A DNA stretch of 64,000 nt from Charina bottae (Eukaryota; Chordata; Lepidosauria; Squamata; Charinaidae), in contig JALMGJ010000002.1 in NCBI GenBank assembly GCA_023362775.1, positions 36,667,914 to 36,731,913 on the forward strand, given 5' to 3'. The stretch's first letter is position 1. The number at the start of each line of letters is the position of its first letter. A program made the translations under genes and the position numbers. The notes under the pieces are model-generated. The model worked only from the letters and a program-made list of their open reading frames with translations, had not been told where the DNA came from and made no database searches. Shown here piece by piece: positions 55,925-64,000 of the stretch.

Positions 55925-56439
55925 CTTGGCGGTTCCCCGGGTTTTGAAAATGACCTGAGCCAAGTCAAGGGTTCCACCTTGATGTCACAATGGAACCCTG
56001 GCAGAGCTGGCGGCTGGAGGCAACAGCCGTTCCCACAGCCCTGCGCACCTCCCGCCCTGGGCAGGAGGCATGGTGTGGAATAATACAGACGAACTTTGCT
56101 CATTCCCGTCTGCCAGTCATGGTCTGGTTCCAAGGACAAGTTGGGGGATCAGGGAAAAAAAGGGGGGATGGTTATCCTCAAGCCCACTAATAGACCTTCA
56201 GGGTGGTGGAAATGGGAGTTAAAATAAGTTTTCAACCCTAAAACAGTCTTTGCAATCAGGGCCTGTTAACACCCTAGAACTCATAAAACAAAGCAGGGCA
56301 GAGCCTAATTTTTCTCCCTACCGAATAGCAAGCCGGTTCTCTAAGAAGTTTCAGGAACATGGCTACCACACTGAGGTGAGCAGCTTGCTTGCTTTTTAAA
56401 TAAGCTTTTATTGCCCCAGGGAGCTGAAACTTCACTCTC

Positions 56440-56525
56440 CTGAGAACCCCTTATGGACTTTTTGCGTAAAACGGGGGGAAAAAATGAACTTATGATTTAC
56501 GGTTTTGATGATTAGACAGGATAGA
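56440..56525 (+). mobile_element. L1-like 3' fragment
   Basis: CCTTATGGACTTTTTGCGTA and ATGATTTACGGTTTTGATGA match the L1 C-terminal codons and stop at 62085-62160. Confidence 0.6.
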
Positions 56526-56526
56526 G

Positions 56527-56841
56527 CAGGGTTTCTCAACCAGGGTTCCGTGGTACCGTCGGGTTCCGCGAGAGGTCACTAGGGGTTCCCTGGGAGATCA
56601 TGATTTATTTTAAAAATTATTTCAAATTTGGGCAACTTCACATTAAAGAGGTAAGTTGCATTCTTTATTTTCAGTGTAAGAACACTGTTAATGCATATAG
56701 ACAGGCCTACCCATGGAACGAATATAATAATTTTGTAACTTCTGGCCTATATTTGAGGCTGAATGTGCAGGGGTTCCCCGAAGCCTGAAAAATATTTCAA
56801 GGGTTCCTCCAGGGTCAAAAGGTTGAGGAAGGCTGGCCTAA
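56527..56841. mobile_element. hAT MITE family 3 copy, inverted orientation
   Basis: It begins CAGGGTTTCTCAACCAGGGT and ends AAGGTTGAGGAAGGCTG. It is the reverse complement of the 45183 and 50210 copies. Confidence 0.85.
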
Positions 56842-57239
56842 ACTTTTGCTACTGCCATGCTACTAAACAGACCGTCACTTGCTCTCCACTGACATTCTTT
56901 CTTGCCAGAGTTGGGGGTCCCGTTGTGGATACAAGCTGTGCTTTATGAGCTCCCGTCACCCATGAGTTGCCTGCCTACAAGGAAGAGTAGGTTGACAGCT
57001 ACCAACATCAGCTGAACTTTTGGTAATATCACAGTCTCTCTGTATCACTTGAAAGAGGGCCATTGCTTATGAGGCTGTGGACGAGAGTCCTAGAGAAGAT
57101 GGGCCCTCATCTGCTCCAACAGGCATCTCCTCTACCAGGAGCATTTTCTCACTCTTATGGAGGAGAACTCCTTACATGAATTGTGATGAGAAGGGTCACT
57201 CACTGCCACCTCTAAAGAGTTGGGCTTTTGGGACCGCTG

Positions 57240-57440
57240 ATCACTGAATCATAGAGCTGAACGAAACCCTCAATCCTGGTCCAGGAATGCAAACTAAGGT
57301 ATCTCTGACAGATGTTGATCCAGCTGCTGCTCATCCTCTAAACTGTTCTCTCCAAGTCTTTTTTATTTTTCTCTTTTCTTTCCAGTCTCTTCTTAACACA
57401 GAAAAAAGCCTCTTTGACTTTCCCCGTGGAACCTTCATCT
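57240..57440 (+). mobile_element. Possible CR1 3'-end fragment
   Basis: AATCATAGAGCTGAACGAAA, TCTCTGACAGATGTTGATCC and CTTTGACTTTCCCCGTGGAA resemble the common sauropsid CR1 3' region. It is strongly decayed. Confidence 0.4.
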
Positions 57441-59600
57441 ATTTTTTTTTTAGCGTAAACAATTTTGGTTTAAAGACGGCTTAGGAACCTGTAAAATAGA
57501 AATGAGGAAGCGCCTCGACCAAAAAAGGAGAAGAAAAGCCTCCCCCAAACAATCTTGTGACTTCAGTCCCTTGTTATCAAGCGCACAGATCTACAGCTGT
57601 TTAGTGGGTAAAGTCACTTTGCCAGGATATTATCTTATTCATCACTGTTTTGTTTTCCTTGTTCCCATTTTCAGGCCGGGCTAACTGCGTGTGAACTGCT
57701 GAATGCTTAACAATTCAGGCAAGGTTTAAAAATATATATATACAGTATATATATTTTGAAGATTCACTGCAGATCAGAATAGCACAAAACCAGGGCTTCA
57801 TTTGCCAGCACTTTCTCCCTTCCCCCCAACACCTCCAGGCACTTACTAGAACCTCTGGCCCAGCTTTTAAGAGGGGGTTAAGAAAGATGGATACACCCAA
57901 ACCCCGATATTCTTTGCAAAGTGCCACCTGGTTAGCCTGTGGGATGGAAGTTAGTGGGGATGTCTCAATACTGACACACCTAAAACTCTTTTTCTCTTCC
58001 TTTCAAGGAACAGCTTCATGATAAACGGAGAAGAAAGGAATCTGATGGATTTAGTTTCTCCTTCCGGGGGCCAAGATCCAAAATAGCAATGCAGAAGTCC
58101 AGTATATAGTCTACGGAGGGCAGGAGGAGTTTGGATGCTGCTACATAGAACGGTGTTTAATTTTGTTAAAAAATGTATCAGGGTTATAGAAGGCATTTGG
58201 AACTCCATCCCACCTCAAATCTCAGTTTCTCAGGAGAAGCTGATTACACTTGGGAGGTCCACAATGGAGTCAAGATGGCAGCCACAACCATACAAATAAA
58301 GCCCCACCCCTTCTTATGTGCATCACAATGCATGCAAAAGGGGTGGGGCTTCAGTTGCATGGTTGCGCCTTTCTTCTTGACTTTTTTGACCTCCTCCTGT
58401 GGATATCCCTGATTTACAATGAACAGATTACTTCATGGACTGGAATAGTTCCTGTCTATATCTCTGTTTAATTCTTACTGGCTGAGTTCATACAATTTGT
58501 TTAACTTGATTACTGAATTAGCCCCTTTCCTGATTTAGCACAATATCCTGAATCATAGATTCACCAGGTGGGCATAAGTTTGCCCAATAAGTTAAGCCAC
58601 AAAGTGCGTTGGAGTAAAATAACAATCTTGCTTTCCCTGATTATTACATGGCTGGATTTGTCATCTAGCACCATGCACTCCAGAATCATCCAGGCCTGGT
58701 AACCTCAGCAAAAGAGGGGAAAACTGGAGCCAGTTCTGAAAAACGTTATTCCTGGGAAGATGTTTTACTTTACACCCCATCCAAAATCCAAATGAGAATA
58801 GGCATCTCCTCATTCAAGAACAAGTCCTGCTGGGGAAAGTCTTTCACCCACATACTCCAGAACTCAGATAGTGGGGGTGTGAAGGTGGGGATCCCAGGAA
58901 TGTATATGGCAGGAGGGTATGAGTGTTGGGGACAAATATCCCTCCACCGCTCCTTCCTCCCCTGGCTACTGCACGTTGTGCATGTTGGAATTCAGCAAAT
59001 CAAGCATGCCTCATTAGCATATGGGTGATTGCTCTAGGAGGCAAACTCTGTGCTTCTAGAGGAAGCTGCTTGTTGCCCCTCCCACTTCCTCTTCTCTCTC
59101 TGATTCTTCCACCGATGGGGTAGGACGCATGTGCTTGAGCATGGAGAGGCCACGTGCTAGGCCTCAAGCCCCTTTCTCCATGCAGCCTCTGGCAGCAAAC
59201 AGGGCCAGAGGTATGCAGTTTAGGGAACAGAAAGAAGAACTGAAACATCAATTTTCTATTGAAATGGCTGTACCTGGACAAAAGAAATGTAAGAACTCTT
59301 TTGTACTTACTTTTTGTACCTGCAATGTCTAAGCGTGTGTTTCTTTATGCTTGGGTGGGCTAAAAGTGTAAGAATAAGAACCTGAATCTCTCTAACATGC
59401 TCACAGGCTGTGTTTTTAAACAATATTCCTTTTTCTGCGCATGAGTTTACACAACGTTAAGCTCTGCTCCATTCACTGGTTCTAAAAGGCGACTGAATGA
59501 TCTTCAGTGCAAAGGTCTTTAACCTTTGTTGTATTTAAGCTGAGCTAGCAAAATTTGGCTGGAGCCAGGAGGATTTAGGACGGAAGCCTTGGCTCCATCT
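57441..59600. other. Intergenic region between the two divergent Ig genes
   Basis: Apart from MITE family 5 at 58249-58410 and the CR1 fragment before it, I see no repeat or coding exon. Any shared promoter or regulatory sequence of the divergent pair would lie between 55925 and 59714, but no specific element can be named. Confidence 0.4.
58249..58410. mobile_element. MITE family 5, best palindromic copy
   Basis: GGAGTCAAGATGGCAGCCAC / GTTGCGCCTTTCTTCTTGAC arms and the CCCCACCCCTT / AAGGGGTGGGG centre form a hairpin of about 160 bp. Confidence 0.75.
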
Positions 59601-59714
59601 CTCTTCCTCAAAGTAGAGCAGATGACAAAGAAAGTGAAATGTGATGATAAAGGGAGAGTGACGGGCAGGGGAGAAAGTGCTCCAAAGGCAGGGGAGAAGA
59701 GAGTCTTGGCCGCG

Positions 59715-59748
59715 ATGCCAAATCCATGGCTGATCCTGATGCTGGTGG
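59715..59748 (+). CDS. Ig-domain membrane protein (plus gene), exon 1: signal peptide
   Basis: The ATG at 59715 gives MPNPWLILMLV and one base, donor GTGAGT, phase 1. An in-frame ATG at 59622 would add 31 residues (MTKKVKCDD...), which gives a longer and more basic n-region. Which one is used is open. The hydrophobic core is short and continues in the next exon (GPAAGLG), where cleavage is likely. The exon is 12 codons, the usual kind of separate signal exon in Ig genes. Divergent from the minus-strand Ig gene. Confidence 0.6.
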
Positions 59749-60261
59749 GTGAGTAAAGGGTGGGGCAGGGGCTGTTTTGCTAAGCAGAAAAGAGAAACAC
59801 TTTTCTTGGGATGGGACCTTCAGGCTGCCCATGTTCTACAGAGCATAGCAGGGCAGCGGTGGTGATGGTGGAATTCTTGGGCAGCATCAAAACAGAAGGC
59901 AGGGGAGTTTGGTGGTTTCATTTAATTTTAAAGCCTTTCACAGTGGAGCTCCCAACTTGCACCAACCCACCTAAAATATTATAGTTCCAAACGTTTTACC
60001 TTTGCTTGTTTGATCCATTGGTTGAAAGACCATGCGACCTCTTCAAGGCGTACTATTCCAGATGGACAGGTGGTAGCCACTCTTAGAATGAATGCTCACT
60101 TGACCTCTCCCTCCTTCTTGTCTTTGATCATTCATTCATTCAATTTACTGTATCTACCCCTTTACTCCTCATGGACTTAAATTGACCTCTTTGATTAGAG
60201 AAAAGACAATATGGTCAGAGTAATGGAATTGCAGAGTGGTTTATTCTTTCTCTTCATTTTA

Positions 60262-60602
60262 TTTTTTTTATTTTCTATCCTGCCTTTATTATTTTTATAA
60301 ATAACTCAAGGCGGCGAACATACCTAATACTCCTTCCTCCTCCTATTTTCCCCACAACAACAACCCTGTGAGGCGAGCTGGGCTGAGAGAGAATGACTGG
60401 CCCAAGGTCACCCAGCCGGCTTTCATGCCTAAGGCGGGACTAGAACCCTCAGTCTTCTGGTTTGCCATTGGCTCCTTCTTAGGGCTGAGAGAGAGTGACT
60501 GGCCCAAGGTCACCCAGCCGGCTTTCACGCCTAAGGCGGGACTAGAACTCACAGTCTCCTGGTTTCTAGCCTGTTGCCTTAACCAGCAGACCAAACTGGC
60601 TT
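60262..60602 (-). mobile_element. tRNA-SINE family A, two-unit copy, minus strand
   Basis: The minus strand has the SINE head (complement of CCTTAACCAGCAGACCAAAC), two body units (GGCCCAAGGTCACCCAGCCG occurs twice, 102 bases apart), then the tail type of the big array (complement of ACAACAACCCTGTGAGGCGA). Confidence 0.9.
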
Positions 60603-60699
60603 CATGGTGTTTTCTTGATCAAAATTACCCCCCTTCAAATTTATTAGCCTGTTGGGTTAGGAGTTAGGAGGCTGAGAATTTGCATCTGTACCTATTTAT

Positions 60700-61368
60700 T
60701 TTATTTTACGTTTTTAATGTAATATGATAATTTCAAGAAAAAAAGGTAAGGGAACAAAGCTACCACAAATACACATTTAAAATAAAGAAAATATAGTGAG
60801 GGAATAAAAAAAATAGAGCAATAGAATACTGGTGGGTATCCAACGAATAGTAAATACCAGCAGATCGAAAATATCATATGGCTAATATATTTTAATACAT
60901 CGTTAAGAGTACGTACTGCATGTTATTTCATACTCAAGTTCTAGTCAAGAGATGTCTCTGTTGAATTGTAAAAATATTTGGTTAACACAATTGAAATCAG
61001 TAAGAGGAAAAAGAAAATAAATAGTAAACAATACATTAAAAGAATAGGGTAAATAATGTGTAGACTATATGTCTGATTAAAATATAACATCTAGAACCCA
61101 AATCTGGAATGTGACACAATTCTATGGAAATGATTTCCAAACAAGATTAAATATACATCAAATTTACTTTTTCGACACAACAACGTTCTTCCAGATATTG
61201 AAGGATATTCCCATAGTTTAATTAACCATTCTTCCATAGAGGAGATCAGAGGTTTTTTTTCCAATGTAAAGTGTATAAAATCCTTGCAGCAGTTATCATG
61301 TAGAATGCCAGTTCAGTATATCTTGAAGGAATGTGTGGTTTGGTGAAGTTTGAAAATCGTATAGACTA
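60700..61368 (-). mobile_element. Decayed L1-like LINE fragment, minus strand
   Basis: On the minus strand the segment near 61240-61180 reads EKKPLISSMEEWLIKLWEYP, like the EEW...WEY block of the L1 ORF2 C-terminus. The rest is AT-rich 3' sequence with stops. Confidence 0.45.
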
Positions 61369-61710
61369 GTGGTCCCCAACCTTTTTGGCATCAGGGACCG
61401 GTTTCGTGGAAGACAATTTTTCCACGGACCGGGGTCTGTGTGTGATGGTTTCATAAGGAGCACGCAACCTAGATCCCTCGCATGCGCAGTTTACAGTAGG
61501 GTTTGCGCTCCTATGGGAATCTAATGCCGCCGCTGATCTGACAGGAGGCGGAGCTCAGGCGGTAATGCGAGCGATGGGGAGTGGCTGTAAATGCAGATGA
61601 AGCTTCGCTCGCTCGCCCACCGCTCACCTCCTGCTGTGCGGCCCGGTTCCTAACAGGCCACGGACCGGTACCGGTCCATGGCCCGGGGGTTGGGGATCCC
61701 TGGTATAGAC
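61369..61710. mobile_element. MER1-like hAT element with perfect 8-bp duplication
   Basis: Element 61377-61702 starts TAGTGGTCCCCAACCTTTTT (first base T instead of C) and ends GGGGTTGGGGATCCCTG. It is flanked by GTATAGAC at 61369-61376 and 61703-61710. Internal words GGACCGGTTTCGTGGAAGAC and CTCAGGCGGTAATGCGAGCG match my memory of the mammalian MER1 (hAT-Charlie) family closely. Non-autonomous, 326 bp. Confidence 0.8.
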
Positions 61711-61724
61711 CATAATTTGCTGTG

Positions 61725-62005
61725 CCCTGCCAGTGTTGGTGGGGGTGTGGTTTTCTCCTTGGGAGTTCCTTGATTAGGGTATTGTTTTCTGCTTGAAACA
61801 GAAAACAGAAACAGAAAGCAGAAAACAATACCCTAATATCAGGGAACTCCTAAGGAGAAACCCTCACCCCCACCAACACTGGCAGGGCAAGCTACTTTAT
61901 ATACACAGGAAGCAAACTCCACACTCACTAGCACTGATGATGTTACCTAGTTGGGTAATGAAATGTCTGCAAGCAAACAACCAAGCTCAGGGAGCACCAA
62001 GGACT
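61725..62005. mobile_element. PLE 3' tails, inverted pair, with hammerhead-like core
   Basis: 61730-61795 is the complement of the PLE tail (CAGTGTTGGTGGGGGTGTGG, TTCCTTGATTAGGGTATTG). 61820-62005 is the plus-orientation tail: ACCCTAATATCAGGGAACTC, CCCCCACCAACACTGG, CTGATGA at 61934, GAAA at 61960 and the end CACCAAGGACTCCACAG. It is followed directly by L1 sequence. Confidence 0.7.
61934..61964 (+). ncRNA. Hammerhead-ribozyme-like core (canonical CTGATGA)
   Basis: CTGATGA, stem GTTACC/GGTAAT, then GAAA. Compared with 54119-54149 one stem pair changes from G-C to A-T on both sides, which supports the stem. Confidence 0.5.
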
Positions 62006-62445
62006 CCACAGATCTTGCTGAGATGGATAAATTGACCTCTTTGATTAGAGAAAAGACAATATCTACATTTATTGGTGACTGGAAACCCCTGATGGACTTT
62101 TTGCATAAAAATGAAAAAAATGAACTTGTAATTTATGGTCTCGATGATTAGACAGGGTAGATTATAGAAAGAAGAGACTCATGATTAAACTATAATTGTA
62201 CTTATGACTGCTGTGAAGAATATCAGAAGCCACTTCTTTATGTCTTTATATCCTTCTTTATATCTTGCTCGTTTTTGTTCTATTTTCTTTTCTTATTGCA
62301 CTTTTAGCTTTATCTGTTTTTTCTTTCTTTTTCACTTTTTCTGTTCTAATTTAGTTTGTTGTAGTTCTTAAACTTTTTTTCTGTTCTAATTTAGTTTGTT
62401 GTAGCTCTTAAACTTTTAATAAAAATTATATTTAAAAAAAGGACT
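62006..62445 (+). mobile_element. L1-like LINE ORF2 C-terminus and 3' UTR
   Basis: The frame reads LAEMDKLTSLIREKTISTFI, GDWKPLMDFL and NELVIYGLDD, then a stop at 62149. This is the L1 ORF2 end. The 3' UTR is T-rich with a 54-bp tandem duplication (CTGTTCTAATTTAGTTTGTT twice, 62340-62416), AATAAA at 62419 and an A-rich end. Confidence 0.75.
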
Positions 62446-62706
62446 TAATATAGTCTCCATTGACGCCAATGGGGTCTATTTTCTGGCCTTGTGGTAGCAT
62501 CAAGAAGGAAAAGTTTTTACAGCATTAGGAAAAGGGGGGTTAGATCTTTCAGCTGTAAGGCTTCCCTTTGTCCAGTGATAAGGGATGGACTAGGAAAAGG
62601 AAGGAGATGATGGGTTCAGCAGAGGAATCAGAACAGATCTAGTTCTTCTCCTTGCAGGCCCAACGATCAATTTCTAGAGATAATCCCTCTGTTTTCTTTC
62701 TCCCAG

Positions 62707-63096
62707 GCCCTGCTGCAGGTCTTGGGCTGTCTACGCCCCTGTCCTCGATTTCCATCTCCCGTGGAAAGACAGCCTTGCTCTCAGCCTCGTTGAATTTCTC
62801 TTCTTCGGTGCCTAACTATTTCCAGATTCGATGGCGTTTCATCACCGGCCCATGGCTGATGTTGATTGTGAAAGCTGATAACTGCAAGGGAGACAATGGT
62901 ACCCATCACTGGTGGGATGCCTGTGAGATCACAGTTGAGAAAGCAGAGCGATACAGGCATCGGGCAGAATGGTCTTCTGAAGATGCTTCGCTGATATTAC
63001 AGGACGTCAGAGTGGAAGATTCGGGGATTTATGGCATCAAGTTGCTGGCTTTGGGTGTAAGACTGTCAGCCCACATCCACCTAACAGTGATCAATG
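62707..63096 (+). CDS. Ig-domain membrane protein (plus gene), exon 2: V-type Ig domain lacking the canonical disulfide
   Basis: A 390-bp, phase 1-1 exon. The acceptor is TTTCTTTCTCCCAG and the donor is GTAAGA. It encodes GLSTPLSSISISRGKTALLS (A-B strands), FQIRWRFI (C strand with the core Trp), MLIVKADNCKGDNGT, ACEITVEKAERYRHR, and DASLILQDVRVEDSGIYGIK (D, E and F strands with the D-x-G-x-Y motif), then IHLTVIN. Both core cysteines are absent: the B strand has serine/alanine and the F strand has Y-G-I. Two other cysteines could bond to each other. This pattern is like the membrane-distal domains of CD2/SLAM proteins and HEPACAM. Further exons lie beyond the window. N-glycosylation motifs include NGT and NFSS. 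No orthologue is assigned. Confidence 0.8.
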
Positions 63097-63117
63097 GTAA
63101 GAGACTGAAGGTAGATC

Positions 63118-63288
63118 TGCACATGGGGGGGGGGGGAAGGGCATCCGTGGGGAGGTCAAGAAAGTCAAGATGTCAGCTGCAACCACACAATTGTGAACAG
63201 CATCAGATATGAATGGGGCTTTAGTTGTCCAGTTGTGGTGGCCATCTTGATTTTTTAAACTTCCCCATGGACGCCCTTGATGGGAGGA
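63118..63288. mobile_element. MITE family 5 copy
   Basis: Arms AAGGGCATCCGTGGGGAGGT and the near-complement at 63255-63282 (CCCCATGGACGCCCTTGATG), with AGTCAAGATGTCAGCTGCAA / GTTGTGGTGGCCATCTTGAT inside. It lies immediately after the Ig exon donor. Confidence 0.75.
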
Positions 63289-63789
63289 CCTAAGTGTTAT
63301 TTATCAAAGTTAAATTTTATTTATTCGTTTGGCTTTATTGCTTTATCTTGCTTGTATGGATTGGAACCTGCCATCAGCCCCTCTGGATGAATAAATTTTA
63401 AATACCATTTAAATAACATTTGGATCTCCTGTGGCTATTAAAACATTAAAAGCAGAAGGATGAAGGGGTGTGGCCATGCTTAATCCTTTCCCCACCCACA
63501 TTTTCTGGACTGAAGTCCTTGTGTCTAACCGAAGCTACTGTTTTCTATGTCCAGCAGCACTTTGCACCTAAGTCATGGTCGCAGAATCTGCCATCCTCCA
63601 TCTGTTGGACTACAATGCCCATATTTCCAGGTTACTCTTTGTCAGGGGGTTGGGAAAGGGATGGGAACATACTCATGGCAATTTGTGAAAAGGGTTGCAG
63701 TCACTGGAACTCTCTGCATGAGATCCTTGTTGTTCATTCCCTGTTACCCCATATGCACTTGGGGGACATTCTGTTCCCACCATGGGGCC

Positions 63790-63950
63790 ATTCAGGAACA
63801 TCGGGGGGGGGGGGATTAGAGAGCAGCTGCAGTGCACAACTGAAGCCCCACTCCTTTTAAGGTGCATTGCGTGTCAGACACACATAAAAAATTGACTAGG
63901 CTTTGATGGTTATGGTATCACTTTGACTTTCTTCAACATCCTACCCAGGG
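63790..63950. mobile_element. MITE family 5 copy, decayed
   Basis: AACTGAAGCCCCACTCCTTT, GGTGCATTGCGTG and TATCACTTTGACTTTCTTCA match the family. A G-run lies on each side. Confidence 0.6.
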
Positions 63951-64000
63951 CTGCAACTAAGGGGGGGGGGGGCAAGCGGGGCATGTGCCCCGGGGGGTCG

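Overview
This window is nuclear DNA from a vertebrate, most likely a squamate reptile (lizard or snake). The evidence is interrupted vertebrate genes with GT-AG introns, and a repeat landscape of tRNA-derived SINEs, BovB/RTE LINEs, L2- and L1-like LINE remnants, Penelope-like element (PLE) remnants, several hAT-type and palindromic MITE families, and many long microsatellites. There are no operons or other prokaryotic features. Species cannot be decided from sequence alone.

Four host genes can be supported. (1) The 3' end of DDR1 (+): three exons at 692-926, 11966-12115 and 13619-13759 encode the kinase C-lobe to the stop codon. (2) A complete six-exon TRIM-family E3 ligase gene (+), 29985-44056, with RING, B-box, coiled coil, a very acidic linker and PRY/SPRY. 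The six exons add up to an intact 556-codon frame. (3) A three-exon single-pass membrane protein with one Ig-like domain (-), 55924 down to 47064, 213 aa, with exon phases 1-1. (4) The first two exons of a second Ig-domain gene (+), 59715-63096, which runs out of the window. Genes 3 and 4 are divergent (head to head, about 3.8 kb apart), and both Ig domains lack the usual F-strand cysteine. A DDR1 / TRIM / IgSF neighbourhood fits an MHC-linked segment, but that is inference.

The most striking structure is in the DDR1 intron. About 8.2 kb (2258-10480) is a tandem array of 80 units of 102 bp made from the body of a tRNA-derived SINE. Across all 80 units the spacing is exact except for one 2-bp deletion. 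Because 102 is a multiple of three and the unit lacks stops in some frames, the array gives long, spurious open frames on both strands. The same SINE occurs elsewhere in the window with one, two and four units, which suggests how the array began (AAACCA microhomology at the unit edges).

Other notable items: PLE 3' ends at six sites carry hammerhead-ribozyme-like cores (CTGANGA, stem, GAAA), with one compensatory base-pair change, and two of the loci are perfect or near-perfect hairpins. A 722-bp palindromic LTR-like element is flanked by a 5-bp duplication. A MER1-like hAT copy has a perfect 8-bp target duplication. Two hAT MITEs sit side by side with three copies of one 8-bp target site. The remaining DNA is intronic or intergenic sequence with decayed transposons and no further supportable genes.
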